A DNA stretch of 64,000 nucleotides from an uncultured Lachnospiraceae bacterium. Lineage in GTDB: Bacteria; Bacillota; Clostridia; Lachnospirales; Lachnospiraceae. Position numbers and translations under genes: made by a program. Below, in pieces: positions 18,195 to 28,790 of this stretch (positions within the stretch are counted from its first letter, which is position 1; every line of letters begins with the position of its first letter). The notes under the pieces are model-generated. The model worked only from the letters and a program-made list of their open reading frames with translations, ran no database searches and was not told the DNA's origin. The DNA is taken from contig CADACD010000009.1 of assembly GCA_902786365.1 (NCBI GenBank), positions 1-64,000 on the forward strand, read 5' to 3'.

Positions 18195-19469
18195 GTGATT
18201 AAAAAAGAGATGATTGCCATGTTGCTGGCAGGCGGACAGGGAAGCAGACTCGGGGTTCTCACATCAAAGGTAGCGAAACCGGCGGTAGCCTTTGGTGGCA
18301 AGTATAGAATTATCGACTTCCCATTAAGCAACTGCATTAATTCAGGCGTAGATACAGTCGGAGTCCTGACACAGTATCAGCCGTTACGATTGAATGCACA
18401 TATTGGAATTGGTATTCCTTGGGATTTGGATAGAAATATTGGTGGTGTAACTGTGTTACCACCTTATGAAAAGAGTAGTAATAGTGAATGGTACACAGGT
18501 ACAGCCAATGCTATCTATCAGAATTTGGATTATATTGATTCATATAATCCTGACTATGTCTTGATTTTATCAGGAGATCATATTTATAAGATGGATTATG
18601 AGGTAATGCTCGATTATCATAAAGCGAACGAAGCGGATGTTACAATAGCGACAATGTCTGTTCCGTATGAGGAAGCAAGTCGTTTTGGTATTGTTCTTAC
18701 CGATGAGGACAACAAGATTACGGAATTTGAAGAAAAACCCGAGAATCCAAGAGGTAATTTAGCATCAATGGGTATATACATCTTTAGCTGGCCGGTTCTT
18801 AGAGAAGCATTAATAAAGATGTCAGACCAGAGTAATTGTGACTTTGGTAAGCATATTATTCCATATTGTCATGAGAAAAAACAGAGATTGTTTGCATATG
18901 AGTTTAACGGATATTGGAAAGATGTAGGAACATTATCTTCGTACTGGGAAGCGAATATGGAACTTATCAGTCTGATACCGGTATTCAATTTATATGAAGA
19001 ATTTTGGAGCATTTACACAAAGAGCGATATATTGCCACCGCAGTATATTTCGGATAAAGCAGTTGTAGAGAGAAGTATCATTAGTGAGGGAACTGAGGTT
19101 TATGGGGAAGTTTACAACTCTGTCATAGGAGCAGGTGTTACTATCGAAGAGGGTGCTGTGGTAAGAGATTCTATCATTATGAAGAACACATCTATCGGAA
19201 AAGGTACAAAGATAGAGAGAGCGATTATTGCTGAAAATGTCAAAGTTGGAAATGATGTCACGATTGGATTTGGTGATGAGAAACCGAGCAGGCTTGAACC
19301 AAAGATTTACAACAGTGGTCTTGTTACGATCGGAGAGAATTCATTTGTGCCAAACAATGTGAGAATTGGCAAGAATGTTGCCATTTCAGGAATTACCGTC
19401 GCTGAAGATTATCCTAATGGAGTTCTTGATAGCGGTGAATATATTATTAAGGCAGGTGACACGAGATGA
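18195..19469 (+). CDS. glgC: Glucose-1-phosphate adenylyltransferase, catalytic subunit GlgC
   Basis: A 424-residue ADP-glucose pyrophosphorylase that makes ADP-glucose for glycogen synthesis. The N-terminal nucleotidyltransferase motif is [24 protein letters not shown] split over 14-37, followed by [19 protein letters not shown] carries the metal-binding Asp, and the C-terminal half is a left-handed beta-helix with repeated V/I-G hexads. GTG start with GAGGTG ribosome site. The next gene, glgD, overlaps by four bases, as usual in Firmicutes. Confidence 0.96.
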   Translation: MIKKEMIAMLLAGGQGSRLGVLTSKVAKPAVAFGGKYRIIDFPLSNCINSGVDTVGVLTQYQPLRLNAHIGIGIPWDLDRNIGGVTVLPPYEKSSNSEWYTGTANAIYQNLDYIDSYNPDYVLILSGDHIYKMDYEVMLDYHKANEADVTIATMSVPYEEASRFGIVLTDEDNKITEFEEKPENPRGNLASMGIYIFSWPVLREALIKMSDQSNCDFGKHIIPYCHEKKQRLFAYEFNGYWKDVGTLSSYWEANMELISLIPVFNLYEEFWSIYTKSDILPPQYISDKAVVERSIISEGTEVYGEVYNSVIGAGVTIEEGAVVRDSIIMKNTSIGKGTKIERAIIAENVKVGNDVTIGFGDEKPSRLEPKIYNSGLVTIGENSFVPNNVRIGKNVAISGITVAEDYPNGVLDSGEYIIKAGDTR

Positions 19470-20587
19470 GAGCGATAGGAATTATTTTAGCTGGCGGTAA
19501 TAATAATAAGATGAGAGAACTTTCATATAAGCGAGCTATAGCAGCAATGCCGATTGCAGGCAGTTACAGAAGTATTGATTTCACACTCAGTAATATGTCA
19601 AACTCGCATATACAGAAGGTTGCAGTCATTACACAGTATAATGCACTGTCATTAAATGAACACTTAAGTTCCTCAAAATGGTGGGATTTTGGTAGAAAGC
19701 AGGGTGGATTGTATGTATTTACACCATCTATTACTGCACAGAATGGTTTTTGGTATCAGGGAACCGCAGATGCAATCTATCAGAATATCAGTTTCTTAAA
19801 AAAGAGCCATGAACCATATGTTGTCATTGCATCAGGTGATGGAGTTTACAAATTAGACTATAATAAAGTATTGGAATACCACATTGCAAAGAAGGCAGAC
19901 ATCACTGTTGTATGCAAGGACTTTCCTGATAGTGTAGATGTGAGTCGCTTTGGATGTGTGAAGATGAACGAAGAGGCAAGAATAATAGACTTTGAAGAAA
20001 AGCCTCTTGTAGCAAGTTCAAGAACAGTTTCTACAGGTGTATATGTGATAAGAAGAAGGCTTCTTATCGAACTAATTGAAAAGTGTGCGGCAGAAGACAG
20101 ATATGATTTTGTAAATGATATTCTGCTAAGATATAAGAATGTAAAGAGAATATACGGGTATAAACTTACAACATATTGGAGCAATATTTCAACAGTAGAT
20201 GCATATTTTAAGACAAATATGGATTTCCTGAAACCAAGTGTCAGAGATTATTTCTTTAAACAATATCCGGATGTCTATTCTAAAGTTGATGATTTGCCGC
20301 CGGCTAAATATAACCCGGGCTCATCGGTAAAGAATAGTTTGGTAAGCAGTGGATGTATTATCAACGGTACAGTCGAAAATTCTGTTTTATTTAAGAAGGC
20401 ATATATAGGAAATAATTGTGTGATTAAGAATTCAATTATTTTGAATAATGTTTATATAGGTGATAATACCTATATAGAAAACTGTATTGTGGAAAGTCAT
20501 GATACAATCAAGGCAAATGCAAGCTATGTTGGTGAGAATGGTGAAATCAAGATAGTTGTAGAAAAGAATGATAGATTTAAAATATAA
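19466..20587 (+). CDS. glgD: ADP-glucose pyrophosphorylase regulatory subunit GlgD
   Basis: A 373-residue paralog of GlgC encoded with an ATGA overlap. The nucleotide-binding loop is degenerate ([12 protein letters not shown] instead of GGxGxRL), and the catalytic segment reads [10 protein letters not shown], the normal condition of GlgD, which modulates GlgC in a heteromeric enzyme rather than catalysing. The C-terminal beta-helix is retained. Confidence 0.95.
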   Translation: MRAIGIILAGGNNNKMRELSYKRAIAAMPIAGSYRSIDFTLSNMSNSHIQKVAVITQYNALSLNEHLSSSKWWDFGRKQGGLYVFTPSITAQNGFWYQGTADAIYQNISFLKKSHEPYVVIASGDGVYKLDYNKVLEYHIAKKADITVVCKDFPDSVDVSRFGCVKMNEEARIIDFEEKPLVASSRTVSTGVYVIRRRLLIELIEKCAAEDRYDFVNDILLRYKNVKRIYGYKLTTYWSNISTVDAYFKTNMDFLKPSVRDYFFKQYPDVYSKVDDLPPAKYNPGSSVKNSLVSSGCIINGTVENSVLFKKAYIGNNCVIKNSIILNNVYIGDNTYIENCIVESHDTIKANASYVGENGEIKIVVEKNDRFKI

Positions 20588-20617
20588 AAAAACTAGTATT
20601 GGGAAAGGTGAACGAGA

Positions 20618-20884
20618 ATGCAGATTACAGATGTTAGAGTCAGAAAAGTAGCAAAAGAAGGTAAAATGAAAGCAGTGGTATCAATTACAATAGATGATGA
20701 ATTTGTAGTACATGATATCAAAGTAATAGAAGGAGAAAAAGGATTGTTTATTGCAATGCCTAGCAGAAAGGCATCGGATGGTGAGTATCGTGACATTGCA
20801 CATCCGATTAATTCGGAGACAAGGGAGAAAATACAGACACTTATTCTTCAAAAATATGAAGAGACTGAAGATGTGACAGAGTAA
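20618..20884 (+). CDS. spoVG: SpoVG RNA/DNA-binding regulator
   Basis: An 88-residue SpoVG protein: [19 protein letters not shown] at the N-terminus, [15 protein letters not shown] and the [15 protein letters not shown] motif near 52-66 are family hallmarks. SpoVG is a small site-specific nucleic-acid-binding regulator with effects on sporulation, cell wall and capsule. Good ribosome site (AAAGGTG); a terminator follows at 20935. Confidence 0.95.
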   Translation: MQITDVRVRKVAKEGKMKAVVSITIDDEFVVHDIKVIEGEKGLFIAMPSRKASDGEYRDIAHPINSETREKIQTLILQKYEETEDVTE

Positions 20885-20934
20885 TATACACACACATCGA
20901 TAGATATTTTTAAAGAAAATTGATTTTTAGAAAG

Positions 20935-20981
20935 GCTGCATACACTGGCATGTGATTTGCCGGATGTGTGCAGCTTTTTTT
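20935..20981 (+). terminator. Terminator after spoVG
   Basis: An imperfect hairpin with GCTGCA...CAC paired to GTGTGCAGC, ending directly in a run of seven T. It closes the glgC-glgD-spoVG stretch. Confidence 0.8.
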
Positions 20982-21126
20982 AGCTGTTATTTGTAGAGCT
21001 ATGATTTTTAACAATAGAGTGAAAATTTGTTGATTATGAAAAATGTATGGTCTATAATATATAAGGGCATGTATTTTGATAGGAATGTGTGGTATTAGAT
21101 TTTAATATTACAAAGGGGGAATGTCT

Positions 21127-22074
21127 GTGGGGACAGAAATAAAAAACGTGGTAGTGGCAGTGGACAGTGCAGCACAATACGATAACAATGCAAAAAGACT
21201 TCTCGGAAATAAGTATATTCTTGCATATATATTGATAAATTCAGTTGATGAATTTAAGGGAATGGATCCAAAGGAGATTGTATCATATATTGAGGGAGAA
21301 CCATTCATCGGTGTAGTTCCTGTGGAAGCAGGACTTACAAATGGTGTAATGGAAGTAAATGGTGAGAGAATTATGGGGCTAAATTCTGAAAATACCGAAG
21401 TGAATGAAGGAATGATAAGATTTGATATTATCTTTTATGTCCGGGTGAAAGATGGTATTTCGCAGATTATCATTAATGTTGAGGCACAAAAAGATGAGCC
21501 GGCAGGTTATCAGATTTTAAATAGGGCAGTATTTTATGTGTGCAGATTGGTTTCGTCTCAAAAGGAGAGGGATTTTGTCAATACGAACTACAATGATATA
21601 AAGAAAGTGTTTTCGATTTGGGTTTGCATGAATATGAATGAAAATAGTATGAATCATATACATCTTGGAGACGATAAAATAATAGGAATGCATACATGGA
21701 AAGGAAGACTCGATCTATTAAATATTGTTCTTATTGGATTATCAGACGGGATCCCGGAACACGATGAAACATATGAGTTACATCGTCTTTTAGGAGCATT
21801 ATTATCAAATAAGCTGTCAGCAGATGAGAAGTTAAATATTATTGAAACAGAGTATCAGATTCCATTAGAATCCGATACAAGGGAGGATGTGAATGTTATG
21901 TGCAACCTTGCAGAAGGAATCAGAGAAGAAGGAAGAGAAGAAGGAAGACAGGAAATGATTTTTGAAATGATTCAGGATGGAGTTTTATCAAAAGAAAAAG
22001 CGGCAAAGAAATTGGGAATTACAGTAGATGAATTAGAAAAAGAGTTAGGACACATTAGTTTAGAAAAAAAGTAA
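21127..22074 (+). CDS. Rpn-family PD-(D/E)XK nuclease (putative recombination-promoting nuclease/transposase)
   Basis: A 315-residue member of the Rpn/PD-(D/E)XK superfamily often annotated as putative transposase. The catalytic pattern is visible as MIRFDIIFYV followed by QIIINVEAQKD (Asp then E-x-Q). The C-terminus has the REEGREEGRQEM repeat and a helix-turn segment KAAKKLGITVDELEKE typical of the family. The ribosome site AAGGGGG is 1 base from an ATG at 21121 but correctly spaced from the GTG at 21127, which I prefer. No terminal repeats are seen, so it is not annotated as a mobile element. Confidence 0.8.
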   Translation: MGTEIKNVVVAVDSAAQYDNNAKRLLGNKYILAYILINSVDEFKGMDPKEIVSYIEGEPFIGVVPVEAGLTNGVMEVNGERIMGLNSENTEVNEGMIRFDIIFYVRVKDGISQIIINVEAQKDEPAGYQILNRAVFYVCRLVSSQKERDFVNTNYNDIKKVFSIWVCMNMNENSMNHIHLGDDKIIGMHTWKGRLDLLNIVLIGLSDGIPEHDETYELHRLLGALLSNKLSADEKLNIIETEYQIPLESDTREDVNVMCNLAEGIREEGREEGRQEMIFEMIQDGVLSKEKAAKKLGITVDELEKELGHISLEKK

Positions 22075-22197
22075 ATACCACAATGATAAGTTTAAGTCAA
22101 AAAATACCACAATTTGCAGTTATTATATGATGGTTACCATATAATAAAAAATACATGTCAAATAATATGGAATACATAGAAAGGAATGAGGAATACA

Positions 22198-22758
22198 ATG
22201 ATAGTGATAGCAGGATTGGGAAATCCTACGGATAAATATAGGGGAACAAGGCATAATGTTGGATTTGATGCGATAGATAAAATTGCTGAACTAAACAATA
22301 TTTCAGTTGAGACATATAAGCATAAAGCATTGTGTGGCAAGGGTGTGATAGCAGGAGAAAAGGTAATGCTCATGAAACCGATGACATTTATGAATAATAG
22401 TGGAGAGGCACTCCGAGAGACAGTGGATTTTTACAAATGTAATCCTGAAGATGAGCTGATAGTGATTTATGATGATATCAATCTTGATGTGGGAAAACTT
22501 AGGATTCGTGCAAAGGGAAGTGCAGGGGGACACAATGGAATTAAAAGCATTATTGCACATCTTGGAACAGAAAAATTCAAGAGAATCCGAATCGGAGTAG
22601 GAGAGAAACCGGCTGGATATGACCTTGCAGATTATGTGCTGGGACATTTTGATAAGGAACAAAAAGTTCAGATTGAAAAAGCGGCAGAAGATGTGGCAGA
22701 CGCTGTGAGTATCATTATTGAGAAAGATATTAATGCAGCGATGAATAAGTATAATTAA
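22198..22758 (+). CDS. pth: Peptidyl-tRNA hydrolase
   Basis: A 186-residue Pth that recycles peptidyl-tRNA dropped by ribosomes. Motifs: IAGLGNPTDKYRGTRHNVGF with catalytic H19, MKPMTFMNNSGEAL, IYDDINLDVGKLRIR and GSAGGHNGIKSI. An ATG at 22186 is in frame, but the ribosome site GAGGA at 22188-22192 points to the ATG at 22198, which also matches the family N-terminus. mfd follows, as in many Firmicutes. Confidence 0.96.
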   Translation: MIVIAGLGNPTDKYRGTRHNVGFDAIDKIAELNNISVETYKHKALCGKGVIAGEKVMLMKPMTFMNNSGEALRETVDFYKCNPEDELIVIYDDINLDVGKLRIRAKGSAGGHNGIKSIIAHLGTEKFKRIRIGVGEKPAGYDLADYVLGHFDKEQKVQIEKAAEDVADAVSIIIEKDINAAMNKYN

Positions 22759-22790
22759 AAATTAGTTTTGTGATAGGAAATATTCGGGAA

Positions 22791-25700
22791 ATGAAAACAT
22801 TTGAGACACCACTTTTGGATAGCAATAACTACAATCTTATAATGAAAAATCTGAGTGAAAAACCATCAGGAGAAGGTATCTGTGTCAGCGGATGTTCGGA
22901 TTCCGGACAGGTACATTTTATGAGTAGAATAACAGGCAGATATCAGTATAGTGTCATCGTAACTCATAGTGACAGGCGAGCACGTGAGATTTATGAGGAC
23001 TATTTGTTGTACGACAAAAATGCTGTCTATTATCCGGCAAAAGATTTTATTTTTTTTAATGCAGATATACATGGAAACCTAACACTGACAGAAAGACTTT
23101 CAGCGATAAAAAAGATTATTAAGGGAGAACATTGTGTAATCATCACAACAATCGACGGGTTGATGGATAAAATAGTGCCGGTAGATGTGATAAAGGACAA
23201 TGTATTACATTTTACGAATACGGATACAGTTGATTTGAAGAAAGTGCAGAAAAAACTGAATAGTATGTCATATGAGAGGGTAAGTCAGGTAGAAGTTAGC
23301 GGCCAGTATGCAATAAGGGGAGAAATTCTTGATATATTTCCGGTTGGAGAAAGTACACCGATTAGAATTGATTTATGGGATGATGAGATAGATTCCATTA
23401 AATATTTTGATGCAGAGAGCCAGCGTTCCATAGAAAATGCCACAGAGGTTACGATTTACCCTGCCACAGAGTATATATTAGATGAAGACCAGATTTTTTC
23501 GGGTGTGAAGAAATTGAAAAAAGAGATGGAGAAGACTTATGATGTCTTAAGAAAAGAAATGAAGACAGAGGAAGCACACCGGTTAAAAACTATCATTAAC
23601 GAATTTAGTGAACAGTTAAGTCTTGGAAATTATCATGTAGCGATAGACAGTTATATCAATTTTTTCTATGATGAAATGTCTTCACTGATGAAATATCTTG
23701 AAAATGAAGAAGTAATATATCTGCTTGATGAGCCGGCAAAGCTTATGGAGAGAAGCAAGGCTGTTGAAACTGAATTTAGAGAGAGTATGATTAACAGGAT
23801 TGAGAAGGGATATATTTTAAGTGAACAGGCAGATGTTATGAACACATATACAGAAATACTCTCAGAAATTTCAAAACACCAATTTATTGTGTTTACGACA
23901 CTGATTCAAAAGATAAGAGACATTAAGATAAAAGAAAGTTTTAATGTTGAAATGAAAAATATTGTATCATATAACAGTAGTTTTGAATTGCTGATAAAAG
24001 ATTTAAAGAGTTATAAAAAGAGGGGATATAAAGTCCTTCTGTTGAATAACTCTACAATGCGTGCACAAAGAATGGTAGAAAACCTTCGTGATTATGAGAT
24101 AGAGGCATTTTACAGTGATAACCTTGATAGGGAAATAAAACCGAAAGAAATCATGGTTTCCTATGGAAATGTTCATCAGGGATTTGAATACCCATTACTT
24201 AAATTTGTTGTCATTACTCAGTCAGATATTTTTGGAAAAGAAAAGTCAAAAAAGAGGAGACAGAAGAAACAGTATACCGGAAAGAAGATACAGGATTTTT
24301 CACAGTTAAATATTGGCGATTACGTTGTGCATGAAAATCATGGACTTGGTATTTACAGAGGTATTGAAAAGATAGAGGTAGATTCGGTTGTCAAAGATTA
24401 TATTAGGATTGAGTATGCTGACAATAGCAATCTATATATACTGGCAACGCAGCTTGACCTGATACAGAAATATTCAGGTGCCGATGCAAAAGTTCCAAAG
24501 ATTAATAAACTTGGTTCAAAGGAATGGACAAATACAAAATCAAAGGTAAAAAGTGCTGTTAAGGATATCGCAAAAGACCTTGTTGAAATCTATGCAGCAA
24601 GACAGAATAAAAAAGGATTTGAGTTTGGAAAAGATAATATTTGGCAGAGAGAATTTGAAGATATGTTTCCGTTTGAGGAGACATATGACCAATTAAAGGC
24701 AATCGAAGATACGAAACATGATATGGAAAGCGACAAGATTATGGATAGGTTGATATGTGGAGATGTCGGTTACGGAAAAACAGAGATTGCGATAAGAGCG
24801 GCGTTCAAGGCAGTGCAGGATGGAAAACAGGTAGCTGTTCTGGTGCCGACAACAATACTGGCACAACAGCATTACAATACTTTTACACAGAGAATGAAGG
24901 ATTATCCTATCAGAATCGATATGATGTCGAGATTTCGAACTGCCAAAGGAGTAGCAGAAACGAAAGCGGGACTGAAAACCGGTGAAGTAGATATTGTCAT
25001 TGGGACACATAAACTTCTTGGCAAGGATATAGTCTATAAGGATTTGGGGCTTCTGATAGTAGATGAGGAGCAGAGATTTGGCGTAACGCATAAGGAAAAG
25101 ATTAAGCAGATAAAGAAAGACATTGATGTGCTGACACTGACAGCGACCCCGATTCCGAGAACGCTTCATATGAGCCTTGTGGGAATTAGGGATATGAGTG
25201 TTTTAGAAGAACCGCCTGTAGACAGACTACCGATACAGACTTATGTGATGGAATATGATGATGAAATGGTCAGAGAAGCCATTAACAGAGAACTCATTCG
25301 CGGAGGGCAGGTATATTATGTCTACAACAGAGTAAATGATATTGATGAAATGACAAATAGAATTGCAGGTCTGGTTCCTGATGCGAATGTTGTATTTGCA
25401 CATGGACAGATGAGTGAGAGAAAGTTAGAGCAGATTATGTATGATTTTATTGAGGGTGAAATTGATGTTTTAGTTTCTACCACAATTGTTGAGACAGGTC
25501 TTGATATATCCAATGTCAATACAATCATCATACATGATGCGGATAATTTTGGGTTGTCACAGCTTCACCAGTTGCGGGGAAGAGTGGGACGCTCGAACAG
25601 AACAGCATATGCATTTTTGATGTATCGCAGAAATAAAGTATTAAGAGAAGTGGCAGAAAAGCGTCTTCAGGCAATCAGGGAATTTACCGAGGTCGGAAGT

Positions 25701-26309
25701 GGATTTAAGATTGCGATGCGTGACCTTGAAATAAGAGGTGCAGGAAATGTGCTTGGAGCAGAGCAGCATGGGCATATGGCGGCAGTTGGCTATGACTTAT
25801 ACTGCAAGCTCTTAAATGAAGCAGTTGCAGCAATGAAGGGCGAGAAGATTTATGATGATTTTGAGACCAAAATTGACCTGAATATTGATGCCTATATTCC
25901 ATCTTCTTATATTAAAAATGAAATGCAGAAAATCAATGTTTATAAGCAGGTGGCAAGTATTGAGACGGAAGAAGATTACAGCGATATGCAGGATGAACTG
26001 ATAGACAGATTTGGAGATATGCCACAGAAGGTTATCAATTTACTAAGTGTTGCACTGATGAAATCCCTTGCACACAAGGCATGGATTACAGAAATAAGTG
26101 AAAGCGGCAAAAATATAAAAATCCTTATGTATCATAAGGCAGAAATCAATGCTTCAAAAATTCCGGCACTGATTGAAAAATACAAGGGAAGATTGAAATT
26201 TGTGACAGGGACAAATCCTTACTTTTTGTACCAGGCAGAGAAAAAAGTGACATCAATTGATGAATATAAAAGGATATTATTGGAAATAATAGATGGTATT
26301 AAGGAATAG
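22791..26309 (+). CDS. mfd: Transcription-repair coupling factor Mfd
   Basis: A protein of about 1172 residues that removes stalled RNA polymerase and recruits UvrA. The N-terminal UvrB-like region is followed by the RNA-polymerase-interaction domain (GDYVVHENHGLGIYRGI), then the translocase motor with GDVGYGKTE (Walker A), DEEQRFG (motif II), TATPIPRTL and QLRGRVGRS, and a C-terminal TRCF domain. A GTG at 22770 is an alternative start; the ATG at 22791 has a CGGGAA-type site and gives the usual short N-terminus. Confidence 0.95.
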   Translation: MKTFETPLLDSNNYNLIMKNLSEKPSGEGICVSGCSDSGQVHFMSRITGRYQYSVIVTHSDRRAREIYEDYLLYDKNAVYYPAKDFIFFNADIHGNLTLTERLSAIKKIIKGEHCVIITTIDGLMDKIVPVDVIKDNVLHFTNTDTVDLKKVQKKLNSMSYERVSQVEVSGQYAIRGEILDIFPVGESTPIRIDLWDDEIDSIKYFDAESQRSIENATEVTIYPATEYILDEDQIFSGVKKLKKEMEKTYDVLRKEMKTEEAHRLKTIINEFSEQLSLGNYHVAIDSYINFFYDEMSSLMKYLENEEVIYLLDEPAKLMERSKAVETEFRESMINRIEKGYILSEQADVMNTYTEILSEISKHQFIVFTTLIQKIRDIKIKESFNVEMKNIVSYNSSFELLIKDLKSYKKRGYKVLLLNNSTMRAQRMVENLRDYEIEAFYSDNLDREIKPKEIMVSYGNVHQGFEYPLLKFVVITQSDIFGKEKSKKRRQKKQYTGKKIQDFSQLNIGDYVVHENHGLGIYRGIEKIEVDSVVKDYIRIEYADNSNLYILATQLDLIQKYSGADAKVPKINKLGSKEWTNTKSKVKSAVKDIAKDLVEIYAARQNKKGFEFGKDNIWQREFEDMFPFEETYDQLKAIEDTKHDMESDKIMDRLICGDVGYGKTEIAIRAAFKAVQDGKQVAVLVPTTILAQQHYNTFTQRMKDYPIRIDMMSRFRTAKGVAETKAGLKTGEVDIVIGTHKLLGKDIVYKDLGLLIVDEEQRFGVTHKEKIKQIKKDIDVLTLTATPIPRTLHMSLVGIRDMSVLEEPPVDRLPIQTYVMEYDDEMVREAINRELIRGGQVYYVYNRVNDIDEMTNRIAGLVPDANVVFAHGQMSERKLEQIMYDFIEGEIDVLVSTTIVETGLDISNVNTIIIHDADNFGLSQLHQLRGRVGRSNRTAYAFLMYRRNKVLREVAEKRLQAIREFTEVGSGFKIAMRDLEIRGAGNVLGAEQHGHMAAVGYDLYCKLLNEAVAAMKGEKIYDDFETKIDLNIDAYIPSSYIKNEMQKINVYKQVASIETEEDYSDMQDELIDRFGDMPQKVINLLSVALMKSLAHKAWITEISESGKNIKILMYHKAEINASKIPALIEKYKGRLKFVTGTNPYFLYQAEKKVTSIDEYKRILLEIIDGIKE

Positions 26310-26417
26310 AGAAATGGAAAAGTTTCAGTTGAGATGAAAATAGTATGGAAAGTTTGAAGAAAAATGGAGAAAAATTTTTATAGAAAATGAAGAAAGTAAA
26401 GTAATAGGGGGAAGAAC

Positions 26418-26516
26418 ATGAACATCAAAATCAGATATGTAGTCAGCTATATAATAGGGGCAGCTTTCACAGCAGTATTGATGATATATATGTTAAACAG
26501 ATATTTTAATCTTTAA
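26418..26516 (+). CDS. 32-residue single-helix membrane mini-protein
   Basis: A 33-codon frame with a strong ribosome site (AGGGGGA, about 6 bases before the ATG). The product, about 32 residues, begins MNIKIRYVV, has one continuous hydrophobic helix (about 8-26, SYIIGAAFTAVLMIYMLN) and ends in RYFNL. It stands alone between mfd and the radical SAM gene and a G/C-rich hairpin follows. Length and composition fit a small membrane regulator or a membrane-active peptide; I do not recognise the family. Confidence 0.5.
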   Translation: MNIKIRYVVSYIIGAAFTAVLMIYMLNRYFNL

Positions 26517-26541
26517 AGTGCGAAGTAATCAGAGGTATCAA

Positions 26542-26575
26542 GGGGGCAAAATACTTTTTGCCCCCAATATCATTT
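26542..26575 (+). terminator. Probable terminator
   Basis: GGGGGCAAAA pairs with TTTTTGCCCCC around a 3-base loop, a very stable hairpin directly after the mini-gene. The T-run behind it is weak (AATATCATTT), so the hairpin is certain but its terminator role is likely rather than certain. Confidence 0.65.
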
Positions 26576-26673
26576 ATAATAAACACTTATGCTATATCTG
26601 TTTTACTGGATTTACTGATATTTATATGATATGATTAAGGTATCAGATTTTATAAAACAGGGAGAATCAAAAG

Positions 26674-28698
26674 ATGTCCGGATTTTTACCAACAACGAAA
26701 AAAGAAATGAAAGCATTAGGAATTGAACAGCTTGATTTTGTATATGTGACGGGTGATGCATATGTCGATCACCCGTCTTTTGGAACTGCCATTATCAGCA
26801 GAATATTGCAGGCTTATGGTTATACTGTGGGAATTATTTCCCAACCTGACTGGAAAGATGATGGTAGTATAAATGAATTTGGCGAGCCAAAACTGGCGTT
26901 TTTAGTCTCAGCAGGCAATATGGATTCGATGGTCAATCACTACACTGTTTCCAAAAAAAGAAGAAAGAATGATAATTATACTCCCGGTGGAGTGATGGGA
27001 AAAAGACCGGATTATGCTACTATCGTTTATTCTAATCTGATCCGGCATACCTATAAAAAGACACCGATTCTGATTGGAGGAATAGAAGCGAGTCTTCGCA
27101 GGCTTGCACACTACGATTACTGGTCAAATAAAATCAAACGTTCTATTTTAATGGATTCCGGTGCGGATATTCTTATGTATGGCATGGGAGAACATTCGAT
27201 TATAGAACTTGCAGATGCGTTAGCTGCGGGTATCCCTGTATCAGAAATTACCTATGTAGACGGAACAGTCTATAGGACTAATGATTTGAGTTCGGTTGTG
27301 GATTATATAGAATTACCTGGTTTTGACAGCTTGAAACAAGATAAATTAAAGTATGCCGAGAGTTTTTATACTCAGTATTGTAATACAGATGCATATTCCG
27401 GAAAACGTCTGGTGGAACCATATCCGGGAAAGCAGTATGTGGTGCAAAATCCCCCATCAAAGCCATTGACCACACAGGAGATGGATGATGTATATGCACT
27501 GCCCTATATGAGAACATACCATCCGTCGTATGAAAAGGCAGGCGGTGTTCCTGCGATTTCAGAAGTGAAATTCAGCCTGATTAGTACGCGTGGCTGTTTT
27601 GGAGGGTGCAATTTTTGTGCGTTGACATTTCATCAGGGAAGAATTATACAGGCGAGAAGTCATGAATCTTTGGTGGAAGAGGCAAAACTCATCACCGCTC
27701 AGGATGACTTTAAGGGGTATATTCATGATGTAGGCGGACCTACTGCTAATTTCTACCATAAGGCATGTAAAAAGCAGGAAAAATATGGTGCCTGCAAAAA
27801 TAAGCAATGTCTGTTTCCTAAACCATGTGATAATCTGGTGATTAATCATCAGAGTTATCTTGAATTGTTAAGAAAACTGAGAAAGCTTCCGGGAGTCAAG
27901 AAAGTATTTGTGCGTTCCGGCATTCGTTTTGACTATATGCTTTATGATAAGGATGATACATTTTTTAGAGAACTGTGTGAACATCATGTCAGTGGACAGT
28001 TAAAGGTAGCACCGGAGCATGTGTCGGACAAGGTTCTTGATAAAATGGGAAAACCGGAAAATTCCGTATATAAAAAATTTTCTGAAAAATATGTGAAATT
28101 GAATGAAAAACTTGGCAAAAAGCAGTATCTTGTGCCGTATCTCATGTCCTCTCATCCGGGGTCGGATCTTGAGGCAGCAATAGAATTGGCAGAACATATC
28201 AGGGATATTGGTTATATGCCGGAGCAGGTGCAGGATTTTTATCCTACTCCGTCTACCATTTCGACAGTCATGTACTATACAGGGGTTGATCCGAGAAATA
28301 TGGAGCCTGTTTATGTCACTGTCAATCCACATGAGAAAGCGATGCAGAGAGCGCTGATTCAGTATCGCAATCCCGACAATTACGATTTGGTGAAAGAAGC
28401 ACTTTTAAAAGCAGGGCGGGCAGATTTGATAGGATTTGATAAGAAGTGTCTGATAAAGCCGAGAAATATGAATAAGTCAAATGTTGATAGGTTAAATGTT
28501 GATAGGTCAAATAAGAAAAATGCAAATCAAGCGAATACAAAGAAAAATAGGATTGATAAAAATATTAGGCAAAAAAAGAATGAGAAAAATATACGTTCTT
28601 CCAAACAGGAAAAGTATCAAAATGAAAATGGCAGATATGAAAACAAGTCTGCAGGTGATAAGAAAAAACATCCAAATAGCAAGAAAAGCAGAAAATAA
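26674..28698 (+). CDS. YgiQ-family radical SAM protein
   Basis: A 674-residue member of the YgiQ/UPF0313 radical SAM family. The N-terminal domain contains [11 protein letters not shown] and [16 protein letters not shown]; the [4Fe-4S] motif C-x3-C-x2-C is in [14 protein letters not shown] near residue 310. Further conserved parts are VAPEH and [10 protein letters not shown]. The last 60 or so residues are an Asn/Lys-rich low-complexity tail with a short tandem repeat ([11 protein letters not shown]). The substrate of the family is not established. Confidence 0.9.
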   Translation: MSGFLPTTKKEMKALGIEQLDFVYVTGDAYVDHPSFGTAIISRILQAYGYTVGIISQPDWKDDGSINEFGEPKLAFLVSAGNMDSMVNHYTVSKKRRKNDNYTPGGVMGKRPDYATIVYSNLIRHTYKKTPILIGGIEASLRRLAHYDYWSNKIKRSILMDSGADILMYGMGEHSIIELADALAAGIPVSEITYVDGTVYRTNDLSSVVDYIELPGFDSLKQDKLKYAESFYTQYCNTDAYSGKRLVEPYPGKQYVVQNPPSKPLTTQEMDDVYALPYMRTYHPSYEKAGGVPAISEVKFSLISTRGCFGGCNFCALTFHQGRIIQARSHESLVEEAKLITAQDDFKGYIHDVGGPTANFYHKACKKQEKYGACKNKQCLFPKPCDNLVINHQSYLELLRKLRKLPGVKKVFVRSGIRFDYMLYDKDDTFFRELCEHHVSGQLKVAPEHVSDKVLDKMGKPENSVYKKFSEKYVKLNEKLGKKQYLVPYLMSSHPGSDLEAAIELAEHIRDIGYMPEQVQDFYPTPSTISTVMYYTGVDPRNMEPVYVTVNPHEKAMQRALIQYRNPDNYDLVKEALLKAGRADLIGFDKKCLIKPRNMNKSNVDRLNVDRSNKKNANQANTKKNRIDKNIRQKKNEKNIRSSKQEKYQNENGRYENKSAGDKKKHPNSKKSRK

Positions 28699-28790
28699 TT
28701 TTTGATAAAATAAAATTGCAATTTTAATATATTACTGTTAGAATGGTTGTAATAAAATTGAAGGAAAATTAGAACAATATAAACAATAAC

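Noticed and set aside
21127-22074. Insertion sequence
   Set aside because: The Rpn-type nuclease is sometimes called a transposase, but no terminal inverted repeats or target duplications are visible around it.
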